Shown one piece after another: positions 51,064 through 60,134 of a stretch of DNA of 64,000 nucleotides. Origin of the DNA: Trichaptum fuscoviolaceum (taxonomy: Eukaryota; Basidiomycota; Agaricomycetes; Hymenochaetales; Trichaptaceae); NCBI GenBank assembly GCA_910574455.1, contig CAJSYZ010000006.1, positions 1,439,376-1,503,375 on the forward strand, read 5' to 3'. The position numbers and the translations under genes are program-made. Positions within the stretch are counted from its first letter, which is position 1. Each line of letters begins with the position of its first letter. Below the pieces are notes generated by a model that worked only from the letters and a program-made list of their open reading frames with translations, searched no databases and had not been told where the DNA came from.

Positions 51064-52986
51064 ATGGCAGGAATGAGTAAAAGAGAGCTTCGGGAAGAGA
51101 AAATGTTTATCGAGTACATGAAGTCTTTAATTCGGGGCAGGAGGGATAAGGTTCTGAGGGATATGGCAAGGGCCACAGACACTGGACCAATAGAGTTGTA
51201 TTTGAAAGGAGAAGGGAAACAGAAGATGATCGAAGGAATGGAGAAGGAGGAGCTGATGATTGAATTATCGCATGCAAGGAGGCGAGCGAAAGCGGTTTTC
51301 CAGATGGTGGAAGCACAAGAATTGAAGATGCCGCCGCTGGTTGAGTGCGAGACGACTGAGAAGACAACGGTTGACTCTCCTCAAGAAGCGCAAGTACCGA
51401 AGACGACTCGGAGGAAATGGGCAGACAATTATGAAGAAGCGGAAGCACTGGTGAGGGCGCAGGCGGTCGTACGAAAGACACCTGCGAAGAAACCGGTAGA
51501 CCCTCCTCAAGAAGCGCAACCACCGGTGAAGGCATCGCTGGTCGTCCGGGAGATGACTGTGCGCAAACCGGTAGACCCTCCTCGAGAAGCGCAAGCAACT
51601 GTGACGGCGCAGCCGATTGTACGGGGGGCATCTGCAAAGCAACCGGTCGACTCTCCTCAAGAAGCGCAAGCATTGGTGATGGCGCTGCTGGTCGTACGGG
51701 AGATGACTGCGAGGAAGCTGGCAGACTCTCCTCAAGAAGCGCAAGTACCGGAGACGGCACCACTAGTCAAGTGCGAGGCGACTGCGAAGCAACCGGTAGA
51801 CCCTCCTCAAGAAGCGCAAGCGCCGGTGATGGCACAGCTAGTCGTACCACCTGCGAAGAGGCCGGTTGACCCTCCTCGAGAAGCGCAAGCACCAGTGACG
51901 GCGCAGCCAATCGTACGGGGAACATCTGCGAAGCACCCGGTAGACCCTCCTCAAGAAGCGCAAGTACTGAGGATGGCAGCGGCCGCACAGAGAGCTGGCA
52001 CGAGTCGCGTTGGACTCGGATGCTTCTATTGCTGGCGGCAGGGACACCGCAAGCAGGACTGCGAGGACCTGCGAGCGGACATCGCGCGCGGGTTGTGCAG
52101 GCTTGGTGCGGGGTACCGAGTGGTCCGGCTGGACGGTTCGGAACTACCGTTCATGTGGGGCAAGAGTCTGTGCGAGCGCGCGAGATCGCGAGGCAGACGC
52201 TTTGGCCGCGGCGAACATCATCGAGCTGAACGGTTGCAAGGGGCTGAGATAGTGTCCGTATGGACTACTGTAGGTCGACAGAGCGCACCAGAAGCAAAGT
52301 CGAGCAGAGCATCGGTTCAGAGCAATACGGACAGACTGGTAGCGAGAGAGACCAAGGCATGCGAGAAGGAAATCGGTGTTCGACTTCGCGCACCCGTCTT
52401 GATGACCAAAGGACATGTGGACGAAGCAGAGACACGTTCGACAGGCGCGCCGGCCAAGGTTCACAGCATTACGGGCGAGAAAGAGGAAGAGAAAGGAGAT
52501 TCAGAGCTGCGGGCGCTGCGCCTTCGTGTACGGAAGCTGGAAGAGACCATCGACCAGTTGCGAAGAGAGCTAGCAGAGCAGAATCGCCGAGGAACCACAG
52601 CAGGCAGCACACTCGATCAGGAAGAGGACAATGAAGAGTCTGGGTCTGATACGGCGACCGTAACCTCGAGCAGAGAGGCTAAAGCGCGCATCAGTACGGA
52701 GGTCAAACGAGAAGCTGAGAAGAGAAGGCAATCGACGACCATTGTTGACCGAACCGAGAGCGCACAAGCATACGGGCGAGCAGATTCAGCAGCAGCAACA
52801 GTCCTAGCAGTCGTGCAAGAAGCTGAGAAGAGAAGGCAGCCGGATGCGAATGATGTGCGAGACGCGAGCGCACAAGCATACGGACGACCAGACTCAGCAA
52901 CAGCAACAGACAAGGGTCTTGGGGCACAGAAACACGGCTGGCGGTCATCATTTTTCTTTGAGAACAAGAGCACGGAGGCGTCGTAA
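51064..52986 (+). CDS. Gag-like zinc-knuckle protein with tandem PPQEAQ repeats
   Basis: 640-aa ORF, the only one of size in the nested element. The N-terminal ~100 residues are charged and probably helical. From about 51366 to 51970 there are around eight repeats of a 25-40-residue unit centred on VDPPQEAQAPV.A, separated by VVRGTSAK-type linkers. One zinc knuckle, CFYCWRQGHRKQDC (CX2CX4HX4C), follows as in retroviral-type nucleocapsids, and then a basic region and a Glu/Arg-rich coiled-coil stretch (LRALRLRVRKLEETIDQLRRELAEQ). Near the end a second pair of repeats, TESAQAYGR and DASAQAYGR, occurs. It probably packages the element RNA. The first ATG is at 51064; the frame is open slightly upstream from a GTG. 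No catalytic domain. Confidence 0.82.
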   Translation: MAGMSKRELREEKMFIEYMKSLIRGRRDKVLRDMARATDTGPIELYLKGEGKQKMIEGMEKEELMIELSHARRRAKAVFQMVEAQELKMPPLVECETTEKTTVDSPQEAQVPKTTRRKWADNYEEAEALVRAQAVVRKTPAKKPVDPPQEAQPPVKASLVVREMTVRKPVDPPREAQATVTAQPIVRGASAKQPVDSPQEAQALVMALLVVREMTARKLADSPQEAQVPETAPLVKCEATAKQPVDPPQEAQAPVMAQLVVPPAKRPVDPPREAQAPVTAQPIVRGTSAKHPVDPPQEAQVLRMAAAAQRAGTSRVGLGCFYCWRQGHRKQDCEDLRADIARGLCRLGAGYRVVRLDGSELPFMWGKSLCERARSRGRRFGRGEHHRAERLQGAEIVSVWTTVGRQSAPEAKSSRASVQSNTDRLVARETKACEKEIGVRLRAPVLMTKGHVDEAETRSTGAPAKVHSITGEKEEEKGDSELRALRLRVRKLEETIDQLRRELAEQNRRGTTAGSTLDQEEDNEESGSDTATVTSSREAKARISTEVKREAEKRRQSTTIVDRTESAQAYGRADSAAATVLAVVQEAEKRRQPDANDVRDASAQAYGRPDSATATDKGLGAQKHGWRSSFFFENKSTEAS

Positions 52987-53187
52987 GGGGCCGGATTTTT
53001 TTTTTTTTTCTATCTTTATTTTTATAATTTTTAATCTCAATCTTTAACTTTCACGGAGTTTCGAGCTAGTACACGCGTTTCACTGGAATTACGGACGGAA
53101 GCAATTAATTTCACTTTTACTTCTTCTAACTGCATATCATTATTCGTATCATATTCACATTCATTGACAAGTTTCAAGTTTCTCGAG

Positions 53188-53226
<39 letters not shown>
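53188..53226 (+). repeat. 39-base poly-A tract in nested element
   Basis: Uninterrupted A run between the gag ORF and the right LTR, followed by CAGA tandem repeats (about 53242-53263) and ACAGTAG repeats. Simple-sequence expansion in the non-coding interior. Confidence 0.9.
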
Positions 53227-53228
<2 letters not shown>

Positions 53229-53747
53229 ATCAGGATAACAAACAGACAGACAGACAGACAGAGCGGAGTACAGTAGACAGTAGACAGTAGAGTGTAATAC
53301 GGAGAGAAAGAGGAAGAGGAGGAGAAGTCGAGCAGGGCGAGGGCCAGACAGCGGGCAAGCGATGGCACGGACGAGCGGCAACTACGGCGGCAACTGCGCA
53401 GGCACGAGAACAAATACGGCGCGCGATCGAAGATGGCACGAAGAAAGGAGGAGGGTCACGGGGCTAGAGGGAATGGAAGAGGAGCTAGGAGACAGAGACG
53501 GAAGGGGGAGACTCACGGACGACCATCGAAAAGACCGAAGTCCAGCCCAAAATTTTCGCGATTTTCAATCACAGCGGAGACCCACACGAGCAAGTCAAGA
53601 ACAACCACTACACATAGCATGCACGACGGACAGCTAATCGACTCAAGTACGCGCTCGAGAACCAAGTGAAACAGAGCATCTACCCCACGAAACCACTTCG
53701 AAAGCAAGCCAGACAGGCGAGGCCGAGTGACCGGGAGGTCACTATTC

Positions 53748-53762
53748 AAAGTGGGGAGGAGG
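53748..53762 (+). other. Polypurine tract of nested element
   Basis: AAAGTGGGGAGGAGG immediately precedes the right LTR; the expected plus-strand primer. Confidence 0.75.
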
Positions 53763-54642
53763 TGTAACACCTGGACTGCGTCCAGTGTTTGTACGACGCC
53801 CGCCGGGCACAGCAGAGGCATCCGGACGGAATCCGGGTGCATACACCGGGCACCGGACGAGCAGAAAGGCTCCCGGCCGACACTCGAAGCCAAATAGCGA
53901 AGGGAAAACTGTACCTGAGCACGAGTAATAGAGCATACAAGTCACAGAGCTCACCGGCGATCACACAGCGGACAATGCGATGGGTGGACGAGCAAACGAG
54001 CGTATGATGTGCATACACACATGCGACCGGCCGGACACTTAGAGTGTGGCGACGTGCGCGAGTGGCGTGGGAAACGGATTGCTAATTGAGGGACGGGCAC
54101 AAAGACAACGGTTCCGGGGTAGTTTGCGTGGCCGGAGTAGCCGGTTCACACGCGGTAATTACCAGGCATAGTCGCCACCTGTAACACCGTGTGAAAATTA
54201 ACTTCATTTTCCCTACCATCACGACGTGTGAGCGAGAGCGAGAATCTTTACGGCGCGACGGTGTCGACGGACGGGGCGCAAGAGCCTTACGGATATCTTC
54301 TGGAGTTCCCTCGACGGGCGCGGTGGACGCAAGGCGACGGGGCTCAATAGCCATTCTTACTGGGATTTGTTTCTTGTCTTCGGACTTCTCGCGAAGGCGT
54401 GCGGCGGTTGCGCACTACGAGTTTTACGGACTCGCGGGAGTCAGTCTGTTTCTTGTCTTCGGTCTTCGAGCGAGCAACGGTTGCGTGGCGCACGCAGAAG
54501 ACATACTTGCGGACGACGGGGGCCGTTTAGTTATTGCACTAGTTTCCTTCGTTGTTTCTCCTCTTCTTTCTATTTCACTACTCTATTCTTCTTCTACGGG
54601 TTTTCTACACATCCCACCCCCTTTGTACTTATCATACTTTCA
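53763..54642 (+). repeat. Right LTR of nested TR-GAG element
   Basis: 880 bp, same as 49959-50838 as far as can be read, including identical ORF shadows; implies a very recent insertion. Confidence 0.92.
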
Positions 54643-54646
54643 ACGG
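54643..54646 (+). repeat. TSD ACGG, right side of nested element
   Basis: Second copy of the 4-bp duplication directly after the right LTR. Confidence 0.8.
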
Positions 54647-56972
54647 GCTCGGGAGGGGTCTGTACGCGTCCGGGGATCGTGTCCGACTGGTACTTGGTCA
54701 GGAGCGAGACATGGAAGACTGGGTGCACCTTCATCGAAGCTGGAAGTTTCAGCTCATAGTTTAGCGGACTTAGCTTTCGTACGACCTCGTACGGACCGAG
54801 TCGACGATGATTGAGCTTCCTGGCACCTGGCAAGGCTATGTTGCGAGCCTCGAGCCAGACACGATCACCTGGTTCGATGTCCGGTACGTCCGTACGGTGC
54901 TGGTCGTAGTAGCGCTTCATACGATCCGCAGCAACTTCCAGCGCGGCCTGGGCATCGTCCTGAGCCTTCTTCAGCATGTCTAGACGGTCATCAGCTGCTG
55001 GTACGGTCGAAAGACCCGTACTCGGTACGATGGCGAACCCGGGCTCGTACCCGTACAACAGCGCGAACGGCGAGGTCCGAGTGGCTGAATGCGCACGAGT
55101 GTTGTGCGCAAACTCGGCCATAGGCAGCAGTCGAGCCCAGTTCTCCTGCCGAACGTCTGTGAAGGCTCGAAGATACTGTTCGAGCTCCTGATTTACTCGT
55201 TCGGTCTGACCGTCAGTCTGAGGGTGGAAAGAAGTCGAAGTAGCACCTTTAATACCAAGACGCTTGAAGAACTCCTTCATGAAGCGTGATACAAACTGTG
55301 GCCCGCGGTCCGAGATGATTTTTCGAGGCGTACCATGGTGTTTCCAAACCTCGGACACGAACAGTTCGGCCGTACGAGTCGAGTCGACGTCGGACGTCGT
55401 TGGTACGAAGTGCGCCTGCTTGGTGAGCCGGTCTACCACCACAAAGATCGCATCAAACCCATCAGACGGCGGCAGCTGCGTGATAAAGTCGCAGGAGATC
55501 GTCTGCCATGGCCCGGACGGTACCTCGTTCGGTTCGAGCGGTCCGACCGGTCGCTGAGGAATATTCTTGGTGCGCATACAGGTATTGCACCCGGACACGT
55601 ACCGCTCGACAAAAGAAGACATCCCTGGCCACCAATAGTTGCGACTCACCAGCTCGTACGTCTTCCACCGTCCGGGGTGTCCCACCGGCAGAGAATCATG
55701 ATGTAATTTCACAATGTCTCGCCGAATTTCTTCGTCCTTTGGTACGTAGACCTTCCCTCGGTACAGCAGCAGTCCATCCTCTGTGTTCCAGTCCTCTAAC
55801 TCCTTCTTCAAGGACACAGGAGCCTTCCCCTTCAGTGCCTCGATCGCCTCTACCAATTCCTCGTCCCAACTCTTCGAACTCCGGATCCTTCGCAACAACG
55901 CCGTGTCCCCCTCGAGCCGTACCATGCCTCGACGCATTGCATGCAAGCGAAACAAGTCTCTATCCAACAGAGTCCGGTTCGTGTTGTCCGGACCATTCGG
56001 TTCGAGGTCGGTACGACGTGACATCGCGTCTGGCTTGCCCCCAAGCCGGCCAGGGCGATGTCGGATCGTGAAGTCGAACCGACTGAGAAAAATACTCCAG
56101 CGAGCTTGTCTGCGAGTGAGATTGCGAGCTTCAGAGAAGTAGAGCAGGTTCTTGTGGTCCGAGACAACGTCGATTTTGTGTGGAGACCCTTCGAGATAAT
56201 GTCTCCACTCGTCGAGCGACCGTACGATAGCCAGTAGCTCCTTATCATAGATCTCATAGTTTCGCTCCGCATCATTTAGCGATTTCGAGTAGAAAGCCAC
56301 CGGATGAATCGTACCGTCCGTACCGACCTGCGACAGTACTGCACCTGTCGCAAAGTCAGAAGCGTCACACTCCAGAATAAATGGTTTCTCGAGGTCAGGC
56401 ATGGCCAGTACCGGTGCTTGAGTGAATCGACGCTTCAACTCGTCGAACGAGGCTTGTTGTCTCGTACCCCACTCGAACCGGACGTCCTTTCGAAGCAGTT
56501 CGGTCATAGGCCGTACGATCCGGGAGTAATCCTCGATAAACCGGCGATAGAAGTTCGCAAAACCTAGGAAGGCTTGAATATCCTTGACCTTTGCAGGTGT
56601 AGGCCACTCCAGAACCGCATTGACCTTGGCCGGGTCCATCAAAACCGTACCGGCTCCGATAACCATGCCTAGGTATTCCACAGAAGACTGGTGGAACTTA
56701 CACTTCTCCGGCTTGACAAACAGGTCGTGCTTCTCGAGCCGTTCGAGTACGGTACGAACGTGCTCGACATGATCTTCCTCATTCTCAGAGAAAATCAGCA
56801 AATCGTCTAGATAGATGATCACAATCACCCCATTCAGATCTTTGAAGATGTCGTTCATCATGTGCTGGAATGTCGCCGGAGCATTGGTGAGTCCGAAGGT
56901 CATCACCGTCGGTTCGAAGTGGCCTTCCTGCGTACGAAAGGCCGCTTTCCACTCGTCTCCTTCCTTCCTCAT
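54643..56972 (-). pseudogene. Outer element pol, 3' part: RT, RNase H, integrase
   Basis: Second reading frame of pol. It starts within RT (EGDEWKAAFRT, then FGLTNAPATFQ and catalytic YLDD). RNase H follows (LECDASDFATGAVLSQ, YDKELLAIV), then an integrase zinc finger (HH...CNTC with VGHPGRWKTYELVSRNYWWPGM). The integrase core carries Asp in SCDFITQLP, Asp in ISDRGPQF and Glu in DGQTERVNQELEQ, followed by the GPY/F module (RRLGPYEVVRKLSPLNYEL). The frame begins at an ATG that overlaps the stop of the preceding pol segment (ATGA), consistent with a one-base deletion inside RT. The 3' end is cut by the nested element before the chromodomain. Confidence 0.92.
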
Positions 56973-58174
56973 CGTACGTTGTGGTACCCGGATCGAAGGT
57001 CTAAGGTCGTAAACACCTTCGCTTTCTTCAAGGCATCGACTAGCTCAGTGGTGAGAGGCAGTGGGTACCTGTTCTTCACAGTCATCGCATTGAGCTTGCG
57101 ATAATCTACCACCATGCGCAGCGAACCGTCCTTCTTCTTGATAAAGAAGACCGGAGCCGCAGCCGGAGACTTGGAGGGTCGAATGTACCCCTTCCTCAAG
57201 TTCTCCTCGATGAATTCCTTCAGCGCCGTACGCTCGTTCGGCGCCATGGGGTAGATCTTACTGTAAGAAGGTACCGCACCCGGTACGAGGTCGATCGCAT
57301 GGTCGTACGGTTTACGGGTGGGGAGGCGTTCTGCCCGGTCCTTCGAGAAGACTTTGGCAAAATCGCGGTACTGCGGCGGTACGAGTTCTTCGAACGACTT
57401 CTCGCCTTCCTTCACTGCAGTCTTCTCAGCAATTGCCTGAGACCAGGTGTACGAAGCGGCGATCCGCTGTGCGAAATCCGGGTCATCCGTGACAAAGAAT
57501 TCCTCAGAATCGTGATAAACATCCCAATACTTCTCAGAATACCGGAAGCCTGGCGGAACCTTGTCTCGTTCGCTGACCGGTTCGTCCGTACCACCCGAGT
57601 CGTACGGTTCGTCCTCGAGCTCAGCTACCGTCACTCGAGTTCGAGGAGGTGGCCGAGGCTTCGCGCGGCGTGCGCGGTTCGAGGTCTCCGTGCGAGCCGT
57701 GCGCACTGCGTCTGACTCCGGGGGACCTTCCATCTGAAACTCCGTACGGTCCGTACGAGGCTGACAGGCCTTCGCACAGCGCGTAAAAGTCATCTGGTCG
57801 TTCGTCCAGTCGATCTCTGGGTTGTGGAGTCGCAGCCAGTCGACCCCAATAATCAGGGGATAGTCCCCAATGTCCGCCACCACTGCAGTCACGTTCTCAG
57901 TGTGCGATCCGACTGTTAAACTAATCGGCACTTCATCGGTGAGCCAGCCCACATTGTTCAAGGAGTTGTCTGCGTTGTACAACCGCGTACGAGGGACCAA
58001 AGGTCTCGTACGGAGCCCGAACCGTTCGACAACCGTACGGTTAATAAATATCGATGAGGCCCCACTGTCTAAGAAGGCTCTCATCCTTAAGATCTTTCTG
58101 CCATCGCTGACTCTCACAGGAAAACGAATGAACCGGCGCAACTTCTTGTCTATTGACTGTATACTAGTAGACAT
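56969..58174 (-). pseudogene. Outer element pol, 5' part: protease and N-terminal RT
   Basis: 401-codon frame. Aspartic protease with active-site FLDSGASSIF and the flap/second-strand PLIIGVDWLRLHNP, a charged linker, then RT N-terminus (RKGYIRPSKSPAAAPVFFIK, RMVVDYRKLN, TLDLRSGYHNV). It stops within the conserved YHN(I/V)R stretch, where the next motif continues in another frame. Gag ends 77 bp upstream in a different frame, so gag and pol are separate ORFs here. Confidence 0.9.
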
Positions 58175-58251
58175 AGAAGGGACTGGAACATCATTTTCTA
58201 AACAAGAGAATCGGTTATGGGTCTCGAGCGGTGCGACGATGCGCTGAGACC

Positions 58252-59451
58252 CTAGTTGAAACCCGATTCCTTCGAGAGGTGCGCCATAAGGACTTTGGCA
58301 GCATCAGAAACAGAGATTGGGCGTTCGGTCGTACCGCTCGGTACGAGGGGGGTCTCGTCCGAGACGTCAGAGATCGAAGCAGTGGGAGCTGGGGCCGGTA
58401 CCTGGGGTGTCGAGGCCGTACTGACGTTCGTACGGTTCGAGGTATTAGACGCGTGGCGCTTGGGGCACTTGGCGGACATATGACCTTTCTTGCCACAGTG
58501 GAAGCATAACCCCTTGCGCAGCGCCTCTTCCCTACTGATCTGGTCCACCTCCATCGCGTTCGGGTCACGGTGGCTCGAGCCGGTACGAGGCTGGTTCGAG
58601 TTCGACGTCTGACGCGTCTGGAAAGCAGTTCCAGTGCGCTGAGGGATGGGGTTGGTACGAGTTGTGGCACGGATGGCTCGCAGCTCATCATCGTAGACAC
58701 AACAGGCCTTCACATACCCATCAAAGTCCTCAGGCATCTTCTTGAGCGTCAGGTCCGTACGAAAACGGTTCGAAAGTCCGTACCGGAACCAAGCAATCCA
58801 TGGTTTATCGTCAGCAACCCACTTGGTCTTGACCTTGAGAGCCCTGTAGCGAGCAGCATACTCAGCCACGGTTCCAGTCTGCCTGAGAGCCATAATTTCG
58901 TTCTCAGCAGCAGCAACAGCATCAGCTTCACCATATCCAGCAGCCAGAGACTCCAAGAAAGTGTCCAACTTGTCGAAAATGGCGACCGGCTCGCCCTTGT
59001 GGATCGAGTCCATGTAGGGACGCACCCACTCGTCTGCAGGGCCTCGAAGGTAAGTCGCAGCGAACTGGCACTTCGTACGCTCGTCCGGGAACTCGTGCGG
59101 GCGCATAGAGATGTAGTTCCGTACCTGACCGGACCAAGCTTCGTACGAAAGCTTGTCCTTGTCCGCGGCATCGCCCTTGGGGCCGTAAAACAAGCCTGGG
59201 GGTGGAATCTTCGGACCCTTCGTACCGCGCGGTTCGGCGACGCGCGTTTCGAGCGCTCCCTTCAAGTATGCATTCTGCTGAAGCAACTGATCGATCTGCT
59301 CCCTCCAGGGGGCCATATACTGGTTCAGCATAGCCTGAGTCGCTTCATCCATAGTTGGGGGTTGTGGGGGTACGGGTGCCTGCACGGGTGCGACGGGGGG
59401 CGCTCCAGGAGGGCCTCCGGGCGCAGGAACAGGCGGTGTAGCGTTCTGCAT
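58252..59451 (-). CDS. Outer element Gag (capsid/nucleocapsid)
   Basis: About 399 aa from the ATG at 59451; the frame is open further upstream into the LTR but without another ATG close to the domain. Pro-rich N-terminus, a Ty3-type capsid segment (CQFAATYLRGPADEWVRPY, FLESLAAGYGEADAVAAAEN, YAARYRALKVKTKW) and one zinc knuckle CFHCGKKGHMSAKC. It forms virus-like particles and packages RNA in this class of elements. Intact, with no frameshift seen. Confidence 0.92.
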   Translation of the reverse strand: MQNATPPVPAPGGPPGAPPVAPVQAPVPPQPPTMDEATQAMLNQYMAPWREQIDQLLQQNAYLKGALETRVAEPRGTKGPKIPPPGLFYGPKGDAADKDKLSYEAWSGQVRNYISMRPHEFPDERTKCQFAATYLRGPADEWVRPYMDSIHKGEPVAIFDKLDTFLESLAAGYGEADAVAAAENEIMALRQTGTVAEYAARYRALKVKTKWVADDKPWIAWFRYGLSNRFRTDLTLKKMPEDFDGYVKACCVYDDELRAIRATTRTNPIPQRTGTAFQTRQTSNSNQPRTGSSHRDPNAMEVDQISREEALRKGLCFHCGKKGHMSAKCPKRHASNTSNRTNVSTASTPQVPAPAPTASISDVSDETPLVPSGTTERPISVSDAAKVLMAHLSKESGFN

Positions 59452-59549
59452 CGTACGGGCGTTCGAGCGCAGCGAGCGTCGGCAGAATGGTTCGAACGGT
59501 ACGAGTTTTTTCGCGCGAGGTAGTGAGAAAAAAAAGACTTTTGGCCTAA

Positions 59550-60129
59550 TGTTACGACACAGAGTAGTTCTATGCGTTCTCAGGACCTCGGACAACGTAA
59601 ATCGGACGATCAGCGGCTATGCAAAGCGGTTCCACACTCTGGGAAGCACTTGACAAGTCAATTAAGCTATTCTACACATCAGAAGCACAAATATAACGTC
59701 ACCTGGGAAGCACTTGACAAGAGGCCAAAAGTGGAGTGCTTCTCAGGCGGATGGGCGCTTTTGGCAAGCGCAGGAGGAACTATACAGTTCCTCCAAGCCA
59801 CCGTCCGTACGGACCCGTGGTCCGATCCGAATTTGAAATACAAATAGAAAGATGAATAAGCATTGCTGGCGCGCCGGGTTTGAACCCAAGCGCATCGAAA
59901 GGTGTCCGTTAGTGAATAGAATCAAAAGAAACAATAATCCCGTGTGCAGACAGATGCAAAGGTGTACGCGCCGTACGGGCTTCGTACCGAGCGCGTACCG
60001 CTGACCGTACGAGACCGTACGAGTGTCTCGTACGATGTCAGGAATCGAAAGTAAATAAAAACATCAGTAAATCATAAGTAAAAGGAAAATAAAAGAAAAC
60101 AATAAGTAAATCCGTGGCGATTCCTGACA
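59550..60129 (-). repeat. Outer element LTR (5' LTR in element orientation)
   Basis: 580 bp matching 49116-49695; TG...CA ends. Contains several CGTACG-type words. Confidence 0.93.
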
Positions 60130-60134
60130 CAAAC
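60130..60134 (+). repeat. TSD CAAAC, right side of outer LTR element
   Basis: Second exact copy of the duplication, inside exon 5 of the interrupted gene. Confidence 0.88.

Larger units (their letters stand above)
49959..54642 (+). mobile_element. Non-autonomous LTR retrotransposon with only a gag-like ORF (TR-GAG type), 4,684 bp
   Basis: Two 880-bp LTRs (TGTAACACC...CATACTTTCA), apparently identical, flank a 2.9-kb interior. A candidate primer-binding site starting TGGAGCCCACCGCG lies 2 bp inside the left LTR (50841), and a polypurine tract (AAAGTGGGGAGGAGG) ends at 53762 right before the right LTR. The only sizeable ORF encodes a zinc-knuckle protein; no protease, RT, RNase H or integrase is present. 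Such TR-GAG elements depend on enzymes from autonomous relatives (established knowledge). It sits in pol of the outer element in the opposite orientation, just before the chromodomain. Confidence 0.9.
49116..60129 (-). mobile_element. Ty3/gypsy chromovirus, 11,014 bp including a nested insertion
   Basis: Bounded by two 580-bp LTRs that look identical where compared, each TG...CA, and by the TSD CAAAC. Transcription runs on the minus strand: gag (59451-58252), then pol with protease, reverse transcriptase, RNase H, integrase and a C-terminal chromodomain, which places it among chromoviruses. A polypurine tract (GGAGGGGGGTAA, minus strand) abuts the 3' LTR at 49696-49707. No TGG-type primer site directly follows the 5' LTR, so priming may be unusual. 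Without the nested element it would be about 6.3 kb. It interrupts exon 5 of the flanking gene. A frameshift inside RT makes this copy probably inactive. Confidence 0.94.

Noticed and set aside
51107..51988. Long Ser/Leu-rich ORFs antisense to the gag-like gene
   Set aside because: They mirror the tandem repeats in other frames; no motif, and the + frame has the zinc knuckle.
49116..60129. Interpreting the element as an intact, active chromovirus
   Set aside because: Despite matching LTRs, pol is broken by an RT frameshift and by the nested insertion.
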